Source: Fen-1362 sp049516395
GTDB lineage: Bacteria; Planctomycetota; Phycisphaerae; Sedimentisphaerales; Anaerobacaceae
NCBI GenBank assembly: GCA_049516395.1
Contig: JBEKTD010000012.1
Coordinates: 11,761 to 75,760, forward strand
Direction: 5' to 3'
DNA: 64,000 nucleotides
Shown here in pieces: positions 18,349 to 26,789 of the stretch. How positions within the stretch are numbered: position 1 is the first letter of the stretch; every line of letters starts with the position of its first letter. The notes under the pieces were generated by a model. That model searched no databases. It was not told the origin of the DNA and saw only the letters and a list, made by a program, of their open reading frames with translations. Made by a program: the position numbers and the translations under genes.

Positions 18349-18380
18349 AAGTAATCTCAATCGCCCAAAAATGCCGGCGT

Positions 18381-19298
18381 TTAATAGTTGTGTATGTCGT
18401 CGGCTGTGCCGTAATAGCCGTCAGGTCCAGCAGATATTAAAATATAGGTATCCGGATTGTATGGCCGCACAGGATTCGGAATCCTCGTGTCTCGTATCCC
18501 GTAGCCAATGCCGGAGCCGCCATAAGTAGTGCCGGGAGTATAAGGGGTTCTGTCGCCATAGAAAACAGGGTAATCGGTCCCAGAAGGATAAGCAAAAGGA
18601 TGCGCCAGACCAGAAACACTATTTGCAGTAAGCTTCCCGAGGTCAACTAATGGTTTGTTGTCAAGATAATTATAAGTTCTACCCGCAAAATTCGGCGCCG
18701 GCACATAAGTCGGATCGATTGTTTTGTTGTCGGTATTTGCCTTGTAATAAAGAATCGGAGTGCCGGCGGTAACAGGTTTGCCTGATGCGTCGAGTCGATT
18801 TAGTTTCCTCACTTTGAAGACATCGCAAAGCACATTGGTATCGGGAGCAAGCGTGCCAGTGTTATTGAACAGGTCGCCGAGACGAAACACATTGGCCGTC
18901 GCCAGTTCAAGATAAGGGCCTTTTCTGTCCTGCAGAGTAGCTAACGTATAATTCGAGGTTGTGCCGGTGCTATCCATACCATCTGAACGCCAGGCGGAGT
19001 TGGGGTCAAAACCCATCAGGTCCCAGCCGAGAAGCGCCTCGGAAAGTTTCTGTGCGCCACAATATCCAGACGACGGCGATGCCGTCGATGTCCAGTCGGA
19101 AGGCGGATAATCGCCATAAACCTGCTTGAAGGCCTCCAGCGCGATTTCGATGGCATTAAACTGTGCCCCCTGTGCCACCTCTTTTGCCTTTGCGCGAATC
19201 GCAGCAAAAGAAGGCAGCAAGATGCCTAACAATATGGCAATGATTATTACGACCGTTATCAGCTCCACGATTGTAAACGCCCTGCGATTATTCATCAT
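18381..19298 (-). CDS. GspG-like pseudopilin (second of three), with Ala at -1
   Basis: A 305-residue prepilin-type protein. The leader is MMNNRRA and the helix starts FTIVELITVVIIIAILLGI. The residue before the cut is Ala rather than Gly, unlike its neighbours. It shares with the upstream paralogue the stretch YCGAQKLSEALLG and the C-terminal SAGPDGYYGTADDIHN, a GspG calcium-site motif. The AAAGGA ribosome site overlaps an earlier ATG at 19304, so starts at 19298 or 19295 are favoured. The 48-base gap to the preceding gene is short enough for one transcript. Confidence 0.8.
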   Translation of the reverse strand: MMNNRRAFTIVELITVVIIIAILLGILLPSFAAIRAKAKEVAQGAQFNAIEIALEAFKQVYGDYPPSDWTSTASPSSGYCGAQKLSEALLGWDLMGFDPNSAWRSDGMDSTGTTSNYTLATLQDRKGPYLELATANVFRLGDLFNNTGTLAPDTNVLCDVFKVRKLNRLDASGKPVTAGTPILYYKANTDNKTIDPTYVPAPNFAGRTYNYLDNKPLVDLGKLTANSVSGLAHPFAYPSGTDYPVFYGDRTPYTPGTTYGGSGIGYGIRDTRIPNPVRPYNPDTYILISAGPDGYYGTADDIHNY

Positions 19299-19346
19299 AA
19301 CCATCCTTTCGACTTCAAACCAGTTTAGGGGTACCTGCCCGAGTTT

Positions 19347-20363
19347 TTAGTCGCCGAAATTATAAATATCGTCACTTGTGCCATAGTCGCCGTCAAAGCC
19401 CGCCGAAATCAGGATATACGAATCCGCCCTGTATGGCCTGTCGCCTGATGGAATCTTTTTATCGCGGATAATATTATAGAATGTTAGTGGACTGCCATAC
19501 GCGGCATTATTAAGATTAATCCCAGCTACGGTGTACCCGGCTCCCCCCAGGTCGTGAGAGGAATTGGGCAACCAGGGCATTCCCATATCAATCAAGAGCT
19601 GATTGTCCCAGAAGTTGTATGTGTAAAAATTAACCAAACTCCGCATATCCGAAACCGATGTGCTGCCCGGAGGAAACTGTAATTTTGCCTGGTCTGCCCT
19701 GTAATAAAGGATAGGCATACCCATTCTTTTGCCCGTGGTTTTATTGGTAACGCGATTATAGGAATCGCACAAAACATAGGTGTTGGGGTCAAAACCTGTC
19801 GATGCAGGCCAATTGCCAAAGGAGGCTGTGATGGAGGTTATGGTGCTATTATCGTAGATATCCTTAAGCATGTATGCGTTTGCGTGTTCAAGCTCTAAAT
19901 ACATCTTGCGGGACCTTATGTTTTCATTGTAACAGGCCTTACCTGGATCACCTGCAGTAACGCCACAGGTATTATATGGCGGATAAGGCATACCATCCCA
20001 CAACGCATCACCCGACGGGCTGTTGGGAAATCCCTGTTTTTCAAATTTAGAACTCGGATTGAATCCCTTAAGGTCCTGACCGACCATTGCCTCCGCCAGC
20101 CGCATTGCGCCGCAATAGTTCTCTCCCCGGTCGTCCACCGCGTTGGAATCGGGATAGCCATCGAACTCGGCGTTAAACATATCAAGCGCGACGGCTATGC
20201 TGTGGAGCTGCGCCCTCTGCTTGACGTCCGTCGCGTATCTCCTGACGTGATTCAGCGCGGGCGTCAGCAAACTGATGAGAACCACAATGATGCTCATAAC
20301 CGTGAGCAGCTCGATAATGGTAAAGCCGAACCTCCTGCTTTGATTGCCGTTAATCGGTTTCAT
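19347..20363 (-). CDS. GspG-like pseudopilin (first of three)
   Basis: A 338-residue prepilin-type protein, cleavage at G13-F14 (FTIIELLTVMSIIVVLISLL, Glu at +5). It is clearly paralogous to the next gene: YCGAMRLAEAMVGQDLKGF mid-protein and SAGFDGDYGTSDDIYN at the end. The start ATG has AAGGAG six bases upstream. It is more than twice the usual GspG length because of a long central insert, with Asn/Asp-rich loops. It follows gspF by 51 bases. Confidence 0.82.
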   Translation of the reverse strand: MKPINGNQSRRFGFTIIELLTVMSIIVVLISLLTPALNHVRRYATDVKQRAQLHSIAVALDMFNAEFDGYPDSNAVDDRGENYCGAMRLAEAMVGQDLKGFNPSSKFEKQGFPNSPSGDALWDGMPYPPYNTCGVTAGDPGKACYNENIRSRKMYLELEHANAYMLKDIYDNSTITSITASFGNWPASTGFDPNTYVLCDSYNRVTNKTTGKRMGMPILYYRADQAKLQFPPGSTSVSDMRSLVNFYTYNFWDNQLLIDMGMPWLPNSSHDLGGAGYTVAGINLNNAAYGSPLTFYNIIRDKKIPSGDRPYRADSYILISAGFDGDYGTSDDIYNFGD

Positions 20364-20414
20364 TTTACTCTCCTTAAATATTCGCTATAACTCCGATTTT
20401 TAAAAGCTCATTTT

Positions 20415-21686
20415 TTACCCGCCGACGTTCAGCGTGGTAATAATTTTAATCATAGGCAGGAACACCGACATAACGATGACCATCACGATTCCGCCGAGGA
20501 CAACAATCATTATGGGTTCGAGAAGGTGCATTAACGAGGCCACGAGAACGTCAACCTGCTCGTCGTAGTTGTCCGCGATTTTGAGAAGCATCTTGTCGAG
20601 GTCTCCCGTTTCTTCGCCTACCGCCACCATGTTAGAAACAATCAGGTCAACCGTTTTGGACTGCTTCAAAGGCGTCGCGAAGGTGTCGCCCTGCCTGATT
20701 GAGTTCTGAACGTTGAGAAGCATTTTGGCATATACTTCGTTGCCTGCGGTTTCGCTGGTAACGTTAATCGCGTCGAGAATTGGAACGCCCGCCCCGATAA
20801 GCGTGCCTAACGTCCTTGTCCAGCGGGTTATGGCCACTTTTCGCGTGAGCTGGCCCATTACGGGCATCCGGATTTTGATGGCGTCGAGAACGTATCGCCC
20901 CGTCTTAAACCGCCTGATAAGGCGGGTCAGGAACATAAACCCGAACGGTACGCCCATAAGGATTGCCCAGCCGAAATCCTTGGCAATCCACTGCGCTACA
21001 TTCAGCACTATCTGCGTAATCATGGGCAAGCCCTGTCCCTCAAGCATTTCCTTCAGAACGCTTTCGAACTTGGGAATAACGAATATCATCAGCAATATGA
21101 GCATCGTCATCGCGGCGGTAAGAACCACTGCCGGATAAATCATAGCGCCTTTGACGCGAGATTTGAGCTTCTCTGATTTTTCCATAAAATCGGCAACGCG
21201 GGACAAAATCAGGTCAAGCACGCCGCCCGTCTCGCCTGCCGCGACCATACCCACCATTAAGCGGTCGAAGCATCTGGGAAACCGGCTCAACGCCTCAGAC
21301 AATGTCGCGCCGCCTTCGATGTCGTCGGCAACGTAACCGATGATACGCTTGAATGTGCCTGCTTTCTGCTGCTCCTCAAGAATTCGCAGCGACCTCAAAA
21401 TCGGCAGACCCGCGTCCTGGAGTGTGGACAACTGCCTGGAGAACTGGGCAATGAATTTGATTTTGACCTTGCCGCCCGCCCCGCGTCTTCTCTTCGGCTT
21501 TGCAGCGGCAGCGCCGGCAGCAGCAGCGGCGGCCGCCTTCTTGCCCCCTCCAACAGATATTACCTTTGTGGGGAAATACCCCATATTTCTTATCTTGCTG
21601 ACCGCTTCCTTCTGGCTTAACGCCTCAACCTCGTTTTTAATCGCCACTCCCTGCGAGTCCAGAGCTTCGTATTTAAACAGCGGCAT
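20415..21686 (-). CDS. gspF: Type II secretion / type IV pilus inner-membrane platform protein
   Basis: A 423-residue GspF/PilC family protein, the polytopic platform on which the motor ATPase acts. The N-terminus (MPLFKYEALDSQG) and two repeated helical domains with membrane segments are clear; the end LEPIMIVVLGGIVMVIVMSV is typical. A stretch of Ala and Gly near residues 50-65 (KKAAAAAAAG) is unusual. The start is fixed by AGGAGG five bases before ATG 21686. It lies between gspE and the first pseudopilin gene, the classical gsp order. Confidence 0.94.
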   Translation of the reverse strand: MPLFKYEALDSQGVAIKNEVEALSQKEAVSKIRNMGYFPTKVISVGGGKKAAAAAAAGAAAAKPKRRRGAGGKVKIKFIAQFSRQLSTLQDAGLPILRSLRILEEQQKAGTFKRIIGYVADDIEGGATLSEALSRFPRCFDRLMVGMVAAGETGGVLDLILSRVADFMEKSEKLKSRVKGAMIYPAVVLTAAMTMLILLMIFVIPKFESVLKEMLEGQGLPMITQIVLNVAQWIAKDFGWAILMGVPFGFMFLTRLIRRFKTGRYVLDAIKIRMPVMGQLTRKVAITRWTRTLGTLIGAGVPILDAINVTSETAGNEVYAKMLLNVQNSIRQGDTFATPLKQSKTVDLIVSNMVAVGEETGDLDKMLLKIADNYDEQVDVLVASLMHLLEPIMIVVLGGIVMVIVMSVFLPMIKIITTLNVGG

Positions 21687-21717
21687 AAACACCTCCTATG
21701 GTTTTTTTATTCATAAG

Positions 21718-23484
21718 TTATTCGCTTTCCGCGATTGTTTCCTTCACTACCTCGTCGATTGTGGACAGACCGTTATATATCGACAACAAACCCGCCTCTC
21801 GAAGCAATTTCATGCCGGCTTTCTGTGCCGCCGTCCTAAGAACATTTGTTGACGCGTGGTTCATAATCAGCTCGCGTATTTCGTCGTTAAAAGTCATAAT
21901 TTCAAAAAGGCCCGTTCTGCCCCTGTAGCCGGTATTGTTGCACCTGCTGCATCCGGCGCCGTAATAGAATTTTTTGCCCTTGATGTCCTCAGGAGAAAGC
22001 CCAAGCTCCATAAGCTGGCTTTCCGTCGGCGAAAACGGCGTTTTGCAATGCTCACAAATTTTCCTCACTAATCGCTGGGCGACGATGCCTTCTATCGTCG
22101 CCGTCAGAAGGAACGGCTCAATGCCAAGGTCCAGAAGTCGCGCAATCGAACTCGGCGCATCGTTTGTGTGCAAAGTCGTAAACACGATGTGGCCTGTCAG
22201 CGAGGCCTGGGCGGCGATTTCCGCCGTTTCAAGGTCACGAATTTCACCGACCATTACAACATCGGGGTCCTGGCGCAGAATTGAACGCAGGCATTTCGCG
22301 AAAGTAACCCCGACTTCCGGCCTCATCTGTACCTGGATGATGCCGTCAATATCGTATTCAATCGGGTCTTCGGTGGTGATTATCTTGGTCTCGATGTCGT
22401 TAAGCTCGTTTAACGCTGCGTACAGGGTCGTTGTCTTGCCGCAACCCGTTGGCCCTGTAACAATGACGATTCCGTTGGGCTTGTGAATAAGCTGCCGAAC
22501 AACATTCAGGTTATCTGTCCCGATTCCGAGCTTTTCAAGGTCTAATTGCATCTGGCTGCGGTCGAGGATACGAAGCACGACGCTTTCGCCGAACATCGTG
22601 GGTAAAACGCTGACACGCAGGTCAACCGGGTTTCCCTGAACGGTAAGCGAAATACGGCCGTCCTGGGGAAGACGCCTTTCCGCGATATCTAAGCTTGCCA
22701 TAACCTTAATTCTTGAGCTAAGCGCAGCCGCAATATGCTTCGGCGGCGGAACCATCTCATAAAGCACGCCGTCAATTCGATACCGCATCTTGTATTCGTT
22801 TTCAAACGGCTCGAAGTGTACGTCCGAGGCCTTGTCTCTGATTGCCTGCATCAGCACTAAGTTCAAAAGTTTCTTTACCGGGTTCGATTCCGAAAGCTCC
22901 TTCAATTCATCAAGGTCGATACTCTGGTTTCGCCCCTCGAATTCGGCAAGGAACCCGTCTTCCTGAATTTCACTGATTAGCTCGTTTATTCCCTGTCCCT
23001 CATCCTTCTGCTGGTAGTATTTCGCAATAGCCGTGTCAAGCGCCTTTTCGTCAACGATTTTAGCAGTAACTTTCATGCCGAGCAGAGTGCTTAAATCGTC
23101 CGTAGCTCGGAAGCTGTCGGCCCTGTCAACCGCCACCACCAGCTCGTTTCCATCCTCCTTAAATTCAATGGGTAAAACCCGATATGTCTTTGCCATCTGC
23201 GGGGCAAGCTTGTCCAGGACGCTCTTAGAAACCTCGACTGCGTCCAAGTTTATAAATTCCATTCCTCGCTGGGCGGCAAGGGCGATATGCAACTGTTTTT
23301 CCTGTACAAGCCCAAGCTCAACGAAAATCTCTCCGATAGGAATGTTCTTGTGTTCCTGCTGCTGCCTTTGTTTTTGCACTTCGAGACAATGGTGGACTTT
23401 TTCGCGGGTCAGCAAACCCATCTTCATAAGCACTCGGCCTATGGGTCTGCCTCTTAATTGTTCTATTGGCGGCATCTTATCCAT
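21718..23484 (-). CDS. gspE: Type II secretion / pilus assembly ATPase, GspE/PilB family (copy 1)
   Basis: A 588-residue hexameric motor ATPase. Two GspE-N (MshEN-like) segments occupy about residues 1-150. The Walker A loop GPTGCGKT is at 344-351, followed by the Asp box (TTEDPIEYDIDG), Walker B (DPDVVMVGEIRD) and the His box (GHIVFTTLHTND). A tetracysteine zinc motif (CEHC with CSRC) is near the C-terminus. ATG 23484 has AAAGGA seven bases upstream. It pairs with gspF immediately downstream, so this is the likely secretion or extension motor for the pseudopilin set. Confidence 0.95.
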   Translation of the reverse strand: MDKMPPIEQLRGRPIGRVLMKMGLLTREKVHHCLEVQKQRQQQEHKNIPIGEIFVELGLVQEKQLHIALAAQRGMEFINLDAVEVSKSVLDKLAPQMAKTYRVLPIEFKEDGNELVVAVDRADSFRATDDLSTLLGMKVTAKIVDEKALDTAIAKYYQQKDEGQGINELISEIQEDGFLAEFEGRNQSIDLDELKELSESNPVKKLLNLVLMQAIRDKASDVHFEPFENEYKMRYRIDGVLYEMVPPPKHIAAALSSRIKVMASLDIAERRLPQDGRISLTVQGNPVDLRVSVLPTMFGESVVLRILDRSQMQLDLEKLGIGTDNLNVVRQLIHKPNGIVIVTGPTGCGKTTTLYAALNELNDIETKIITTEDPIEYDIDGIIQVQMRPEVGVTFAKCLRSILRQDPDVVMVGEIRDLETAEIAAQASLTGHIVFTTLHTNDAPSSIARLLDLGIEPFLLTATIEGIVAQRLVRKICEHCKTPFSPTESQLMELGLSPEDIKGKKFYYGAGCSRCNNTGYRGRTGLFEIMTFNDEIRELIMNHASTNVLRTAAQKAGMKLLREAGLLSIYNGLSTIDEVVKETIAESE

Positions 23485-23570
23485 AAACTCATCCTTTACT
23501 TTTGCCTTGCCATCAATTACTATTATATGTTCGTAATTAACGCTGTGTCAAGTAATTAGCAATTGGACAT

Positions 23571-23606
23571 ACGGTTAATGAGACAACATTTTGGTCTCAT
23601 AACCGT
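23571..23606. promoter_or_regulatory. Inverted repeat between pilT and gspE
   Basis: The arms are ACGGTTAATGAGAC and GTCTCATAACCGT, 13 pairs with one bulged A and a 9-base spacer. They lie in the 274-base gap between the pilT stop and the gspE start. No U-run follows on the minus strand, so an operator or RNA-processing hairpin is as likely as a terminator. Nothing else is recognisable in the gap. Confidence 0.45.
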
Positions 23607-23758
23607 AATTTACTCTAAAAAAAAACGCATCCCGTAACCCCAAATTTGTAACTCCCTGCCACTCAACAATAGCATAATCGGCGAATATCCCCCCGCATTA
23701 CACTCAGCGGCTGGTAATTTCCTCCCTGACATCACATAACTGCTTAAACCACAAGGTA

Positions 23759-24895
23759 TTACGTTCGCAAAACCGGTCCGAAATCGTCCTCTTCTTCCGG
23801 AGGTCTCTCGTGCGGCTTAAGGGTCTTGAGCCGAGCCATTGCCTTATCATGCAAAGCGCCGGGCGATCTTGCTTTATCCAGCATTTCCGACATCGTAATT
23901 TTGCCGGATTCATACAATTGCCAAAGGTGGTCATCGAGCAGTTGCATACCAAGTTTTCTGCCGGTTTGTATGCTGGAATCAATACGATAGGTCTTGTTTT
24001 CGCGGATAAGGTTTGCGATAGCGGGCGTAACAACCATAAATTCATAAGCCGCAACACGACCTTTTCCTGTGGATAAAGGGCAAAGCGCCTGGCTAAGCAC
24101 CGCGATGAGGTTACTGCTCAACTGGATGCGTATTTGTTCCTGCTGGTCAACAGGGAAAACGTCAATAATACGACTAATAGTTCCTGCCGCGCTTGTTGTG
24201 TGCAGAGTGCTGAAAACCAAGTGTCCAGTTTCCGCGGCACGTACAGCGGCCTCAATTGTCTCAAGGTCTCGCAATTCGCCGACCAGAATCACGTCAGGGT
24301 CCTGACGCAGCACGCGACGAAGGGCCTCTGAAAAGCTTGGAACGTCAATTCCAACTTCTCGCTGGTTAATAATCGACTTTTTATGGTTGTGGTAATATTC
24401 GATTGGCTCCTCGACGGTTACGATGTGGCGGTCAAGATTTTCATTAATGTAATTGATCATTGTTGCAAGCGTAGTCGTTTTACCGCTACCGGTCGGACCT
24501 GTAACGATGAAAAGGCCTCTTGGTCTCCGGCAAAGAGCTGCGCATATTTTGGGCAAACCAATTTCCTCAAAACTCAGGATTTTGTACGGAATCAAACGCA
24601 AAACCATTGAAACGTTGCCTTTTTGTTTGAAAACAGACACACGAAATCGGCACTGTTCGCCATAGGCGAAACCGAAATCGGTGCCGCCCTCTTCCTGAAA
24701 TTCCTGCTGGTTTCGTTCAGGCGTAATACTTTTCATCAAAGCGAAGGTATCATCCGGTTCGAGGACTTTTGTTTCGAGCGAGCGAAGCCGGCCGTCTATT
24801 CTTAAAACAGGCGGTCTGCCGACCGTGATGTGAATGTCCGAGCCGCCCATAGTTACACAGGCCTGAAGCAATCTATCAATATTTACTGTTGCCAT
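23759..24895 (-). CDS. pilT: Twitching-motility-type retraction ATPase PilT
   Basis: A 378-residue PilT-family ATPase, which powers pilus retraction. It starts with the typical SDIHITVGRPPVLRIDG, has Walker A GPTGSGKT at 133-140, the Asp box VEEPIEYYHNH, Walker B DPDVILVGELRDLET, His box GHLVFSTLHTTSA and the PilT signature AYEFMVVTPAIANLIRE. The start has AGGA eight bases upstream. Its presence between two PilB/GspE genes points to dynamic pili in addition to secretion. Confidence 0.95.
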   Translation of the reverse strand: MATVNIDRLLQACVTMGGSDIHITVGRPPVLRIDGRLRSLETKVLEPDDTFALMKSITPERNQQEFQEEGGTDFGFAYGEQCRFRVSVFKQKGNVSMVLRLIPYKILSFEEIGLPKICAALCRRPRGLFIVTGPTGSGKTTTLATMINYINENLDRHIVTVEEPIEYYHNHKKSIINQREVGIDVPSFSEALRRVLRQDPDVILVGELRDLETIEAAVRAAETGHLVFSTLHTTSAAGTISRIIDVFPVDQQEQIRIQLSSNLIAVLSQALCPLSTGKGRVAAYEFMVVTPAIANLIRENKTYRIDSSIQTGRKLGMQLLDDHLWQLYESGKITMSEMLDKARSPGALHDKAMARLKTLKPHERPPEEEDDFGPVLRT

Positions 24896-24923
24896 TTAAT
24901 GATTCCTGATAAAAAACAATGTA

Positions 24924-26663
24924 TCAATCGCCCCTCACGCCTTCCATTTGAGCAATTGCCGCGACTTCCGCCGGCGTGGTTACTCCTTTGAATATCTTGA
25001 GTTTGCCGTCTTCCATAAGCGTTCTCATACCGCTGGCGACACAGGCCTTCCGCAGCTCACTCGTCGGTGCCTTTGAAAATGCCAGTTCCCTTACTTCATT
25101 GTTAAGCTCGACCATTTCAAATATGCCCTTACGACCTTTGTAGCCGATGCCCTGACACTGGGTGCAGCCGGCGCCTTTGTAAATCGAGTTATTTTTGAGG
25201 TCCTCAGGGGTAATATCCAGCAGGCGAAGATAATGAGGGTCGGGGTCATTATCAACGGTTTTGCAGTTTTTGCATATTACCCGCAGCAATCGCTGAGCCA
25301 TAATGGCCTGAATCGAGCTTGCGACAAGGAAGGGTTTGACGCCCATATCAACCAGACGGGTAATCGCGCTTGGGGCGTCGTTGGTGTGTAGCGTGCTGAA
25401 TACCAGGTGACCTGTAAGCGCCGCCTGAATTGCGACGTCGGCGACGATGCCGTCACGAATTTCGCCGACGAGAATCACGTTCGGCGCCTGACGCAGCATC
25501 GCACGCAGTATCTTTTCAAACGTAAGGCCGATGTCCTCCCTGACCTGCACCTGGTTCATACCGGCGAAGCTGTATTCGATGGGGTCTTCGGCGGTAATGA
25601 TTTTTTTGTCGGGTTTATTCAGCTCCTGCAAAGCGGCGTAAAGCGTGGTTGTTTTACCGCTGCCTGTCGGGCCTGTTACAAGAAATATACCGTTTGGTCT
25701 TCTTATGATTTTCTGGAAGCGGTCATAGTCATCGGATTCGAAGCCGAGCGCCTTAATGCCGATGTTTACTGCATCCGGTCGCAGAATACGAAGCACGACG
25801 CTTTCGCCGTGGTTACCGGGCAGAGCGGATACGCGGAAATCGACATCCTGATTGCCTATGGTGCGTTTGATACGTCCATCCTGGGGGACACGTCTTTCGG
25901 CGATGTTCATACCCGAAAGGATTTTCAGACGCGTCATCAACGGCGCCTGCATATTTTTGGGGATATTGTCTTTTTCAAAGCAAACGCCGTCCAGCCGGTA
26001 CCTGATTCGCACCCTGTCGGACATCGGCTCGATGTGAATATCGCTTGCTCGGATATTAACGGCTGTATCGATTATGAGGTTTACAAGACGAACGATCGGG
26101 CCGTCATCAGCACCGGCAACCTGCCCGGCCTTGAGAACTTCCGCCTGAAACTCATGCCCCGCCTCGGCAAGCTCGGCTGCGGTGGCATCGATACTGTGCC
26201 TTAACCGGTCAGATTCCTCGGCCCTGCTCTGCTCAAGCGTATCGGTTAAAAATGACCTGATTTTCGCGGGATTGGCGACGTAGCAATCAAGCTCCTTGTT
26301 TGTACGGAACCGGACCGCATCCATCGCATCGAGATTCACGGGGTCTGAAATGGCTAACTTGAGCTTTCCGTTATCCATTCCGAGAGGCAGCACATTATGC
26401 CTTTTGATGAGGTCCTCGGGGACAAGTTTGATGACTTCTGGAGTTAAGGTAGTAGTATCAAGATTGACGTATTTCATGTCGAATTGCTTGGCGATGGCCT
26501 TTGCGAGGTTTTCCTCGTCTATAAGGCCTTTTTCAATAAGCACCTCGCCGAGCCGTTTTTTGCTCGCTTGGCCGACCTTAATAGCGTCAATGAGGGCCTG
26601 CTTTTCAACCAGGCCCGCCTTATACAAAACTTCCCCCAAATGTCTGCGTGCTGTTTTGGCCAT
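24924..26663 (-). CDS. pilB: Type IV pilus assembly ATPase, PilB/GspE family (copy 2)
   Basis: A 579-residue motor ATPase. It has paired N-terminal GspE-N segments (LGEVLYKAGLVEKQALIDAI and LGEVLIEKGLIDEENLAKAI), Walker A GPTGSGKT at 331-338, Asp box AEDPIEYSF, His box GHLVFSTLHTND, and a zinc tetracysteine (CKNC and CTQC). It leads the operon and sits 28 bases before pilT, so it is the better candidate for the pilus-extension motor. The distinction from copy 1 is inferred from position. Confidence 0.92.
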   Translation of the reverse strand: MAKTARRHLGEVLYKAGLVEKQALIDAIKVGQASKKRLGEVLIEKGLIDEENLAKAIAKQFDMKYVNLDTTTLTPEVIKLVPEDLIKRHNVLPLGMDNGKLKLAISDPVNLDAMDAVRFRTNKELDCYVANPAKIRSFLTDTLEQSRAEESDRLRHSIDATAAELAEAGHEFQAEVLKAGQVAGADDGPIVRLVNLIIDTAVNIRASDIHIEPMSDRVRIRYRLDGVCFEKDNIPKNMQAPLMTRLKILSGMNIAERRVPQDGRIKRTIGNQDVDFRVSALPGNHGESVVLRILRPDAVNIGIKALGFESDDYDRFQKIIRRPNGIFLVTGPTGSGKTTTLYAALQELNKPDKKIITAEDPIEYSFAGMNQVQVREDIGLTFEKILRAMLRQAPNVILVGEIRDGIVADVAIQAALTGHLVFSTLHTNDAPSAITRLVDMGVKPFLVASSIQAIMAQRLLRVICKNCKTVDNDPDPHYLRLLDITPEDLKNNSIYKGAGCTQCQGIGYKGRKGIFEMVELNNEVRELAFSKAPTSELRKACVASGMRTLMEDGKLKIFKGVTTPAEVAAIAQMEGVRGD

Positions 26664-26789
26664 ATATACCCGCTAAATAGAGATTTGGTATCATGCGTAT
26701 TATAGCAGTTTTTGCGTTGTTTGTCAACAACATCGGTCGAACGTAGCCATAAAGCCGGTTTAAAGGGGTTATAGCGGCAAAGCCAATGA

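Noticed and set aside
23704..24057. Alternative frame at the pilT 3' end
   Set aside because: It overlaps pilT in another frame and contains no domain; pilT reads through to its own stop.
25407..26204. Open frame of 265 codons opposite pilB
   Set aside because: Antisense shadow with no recognisable motif; pilB is certain here.
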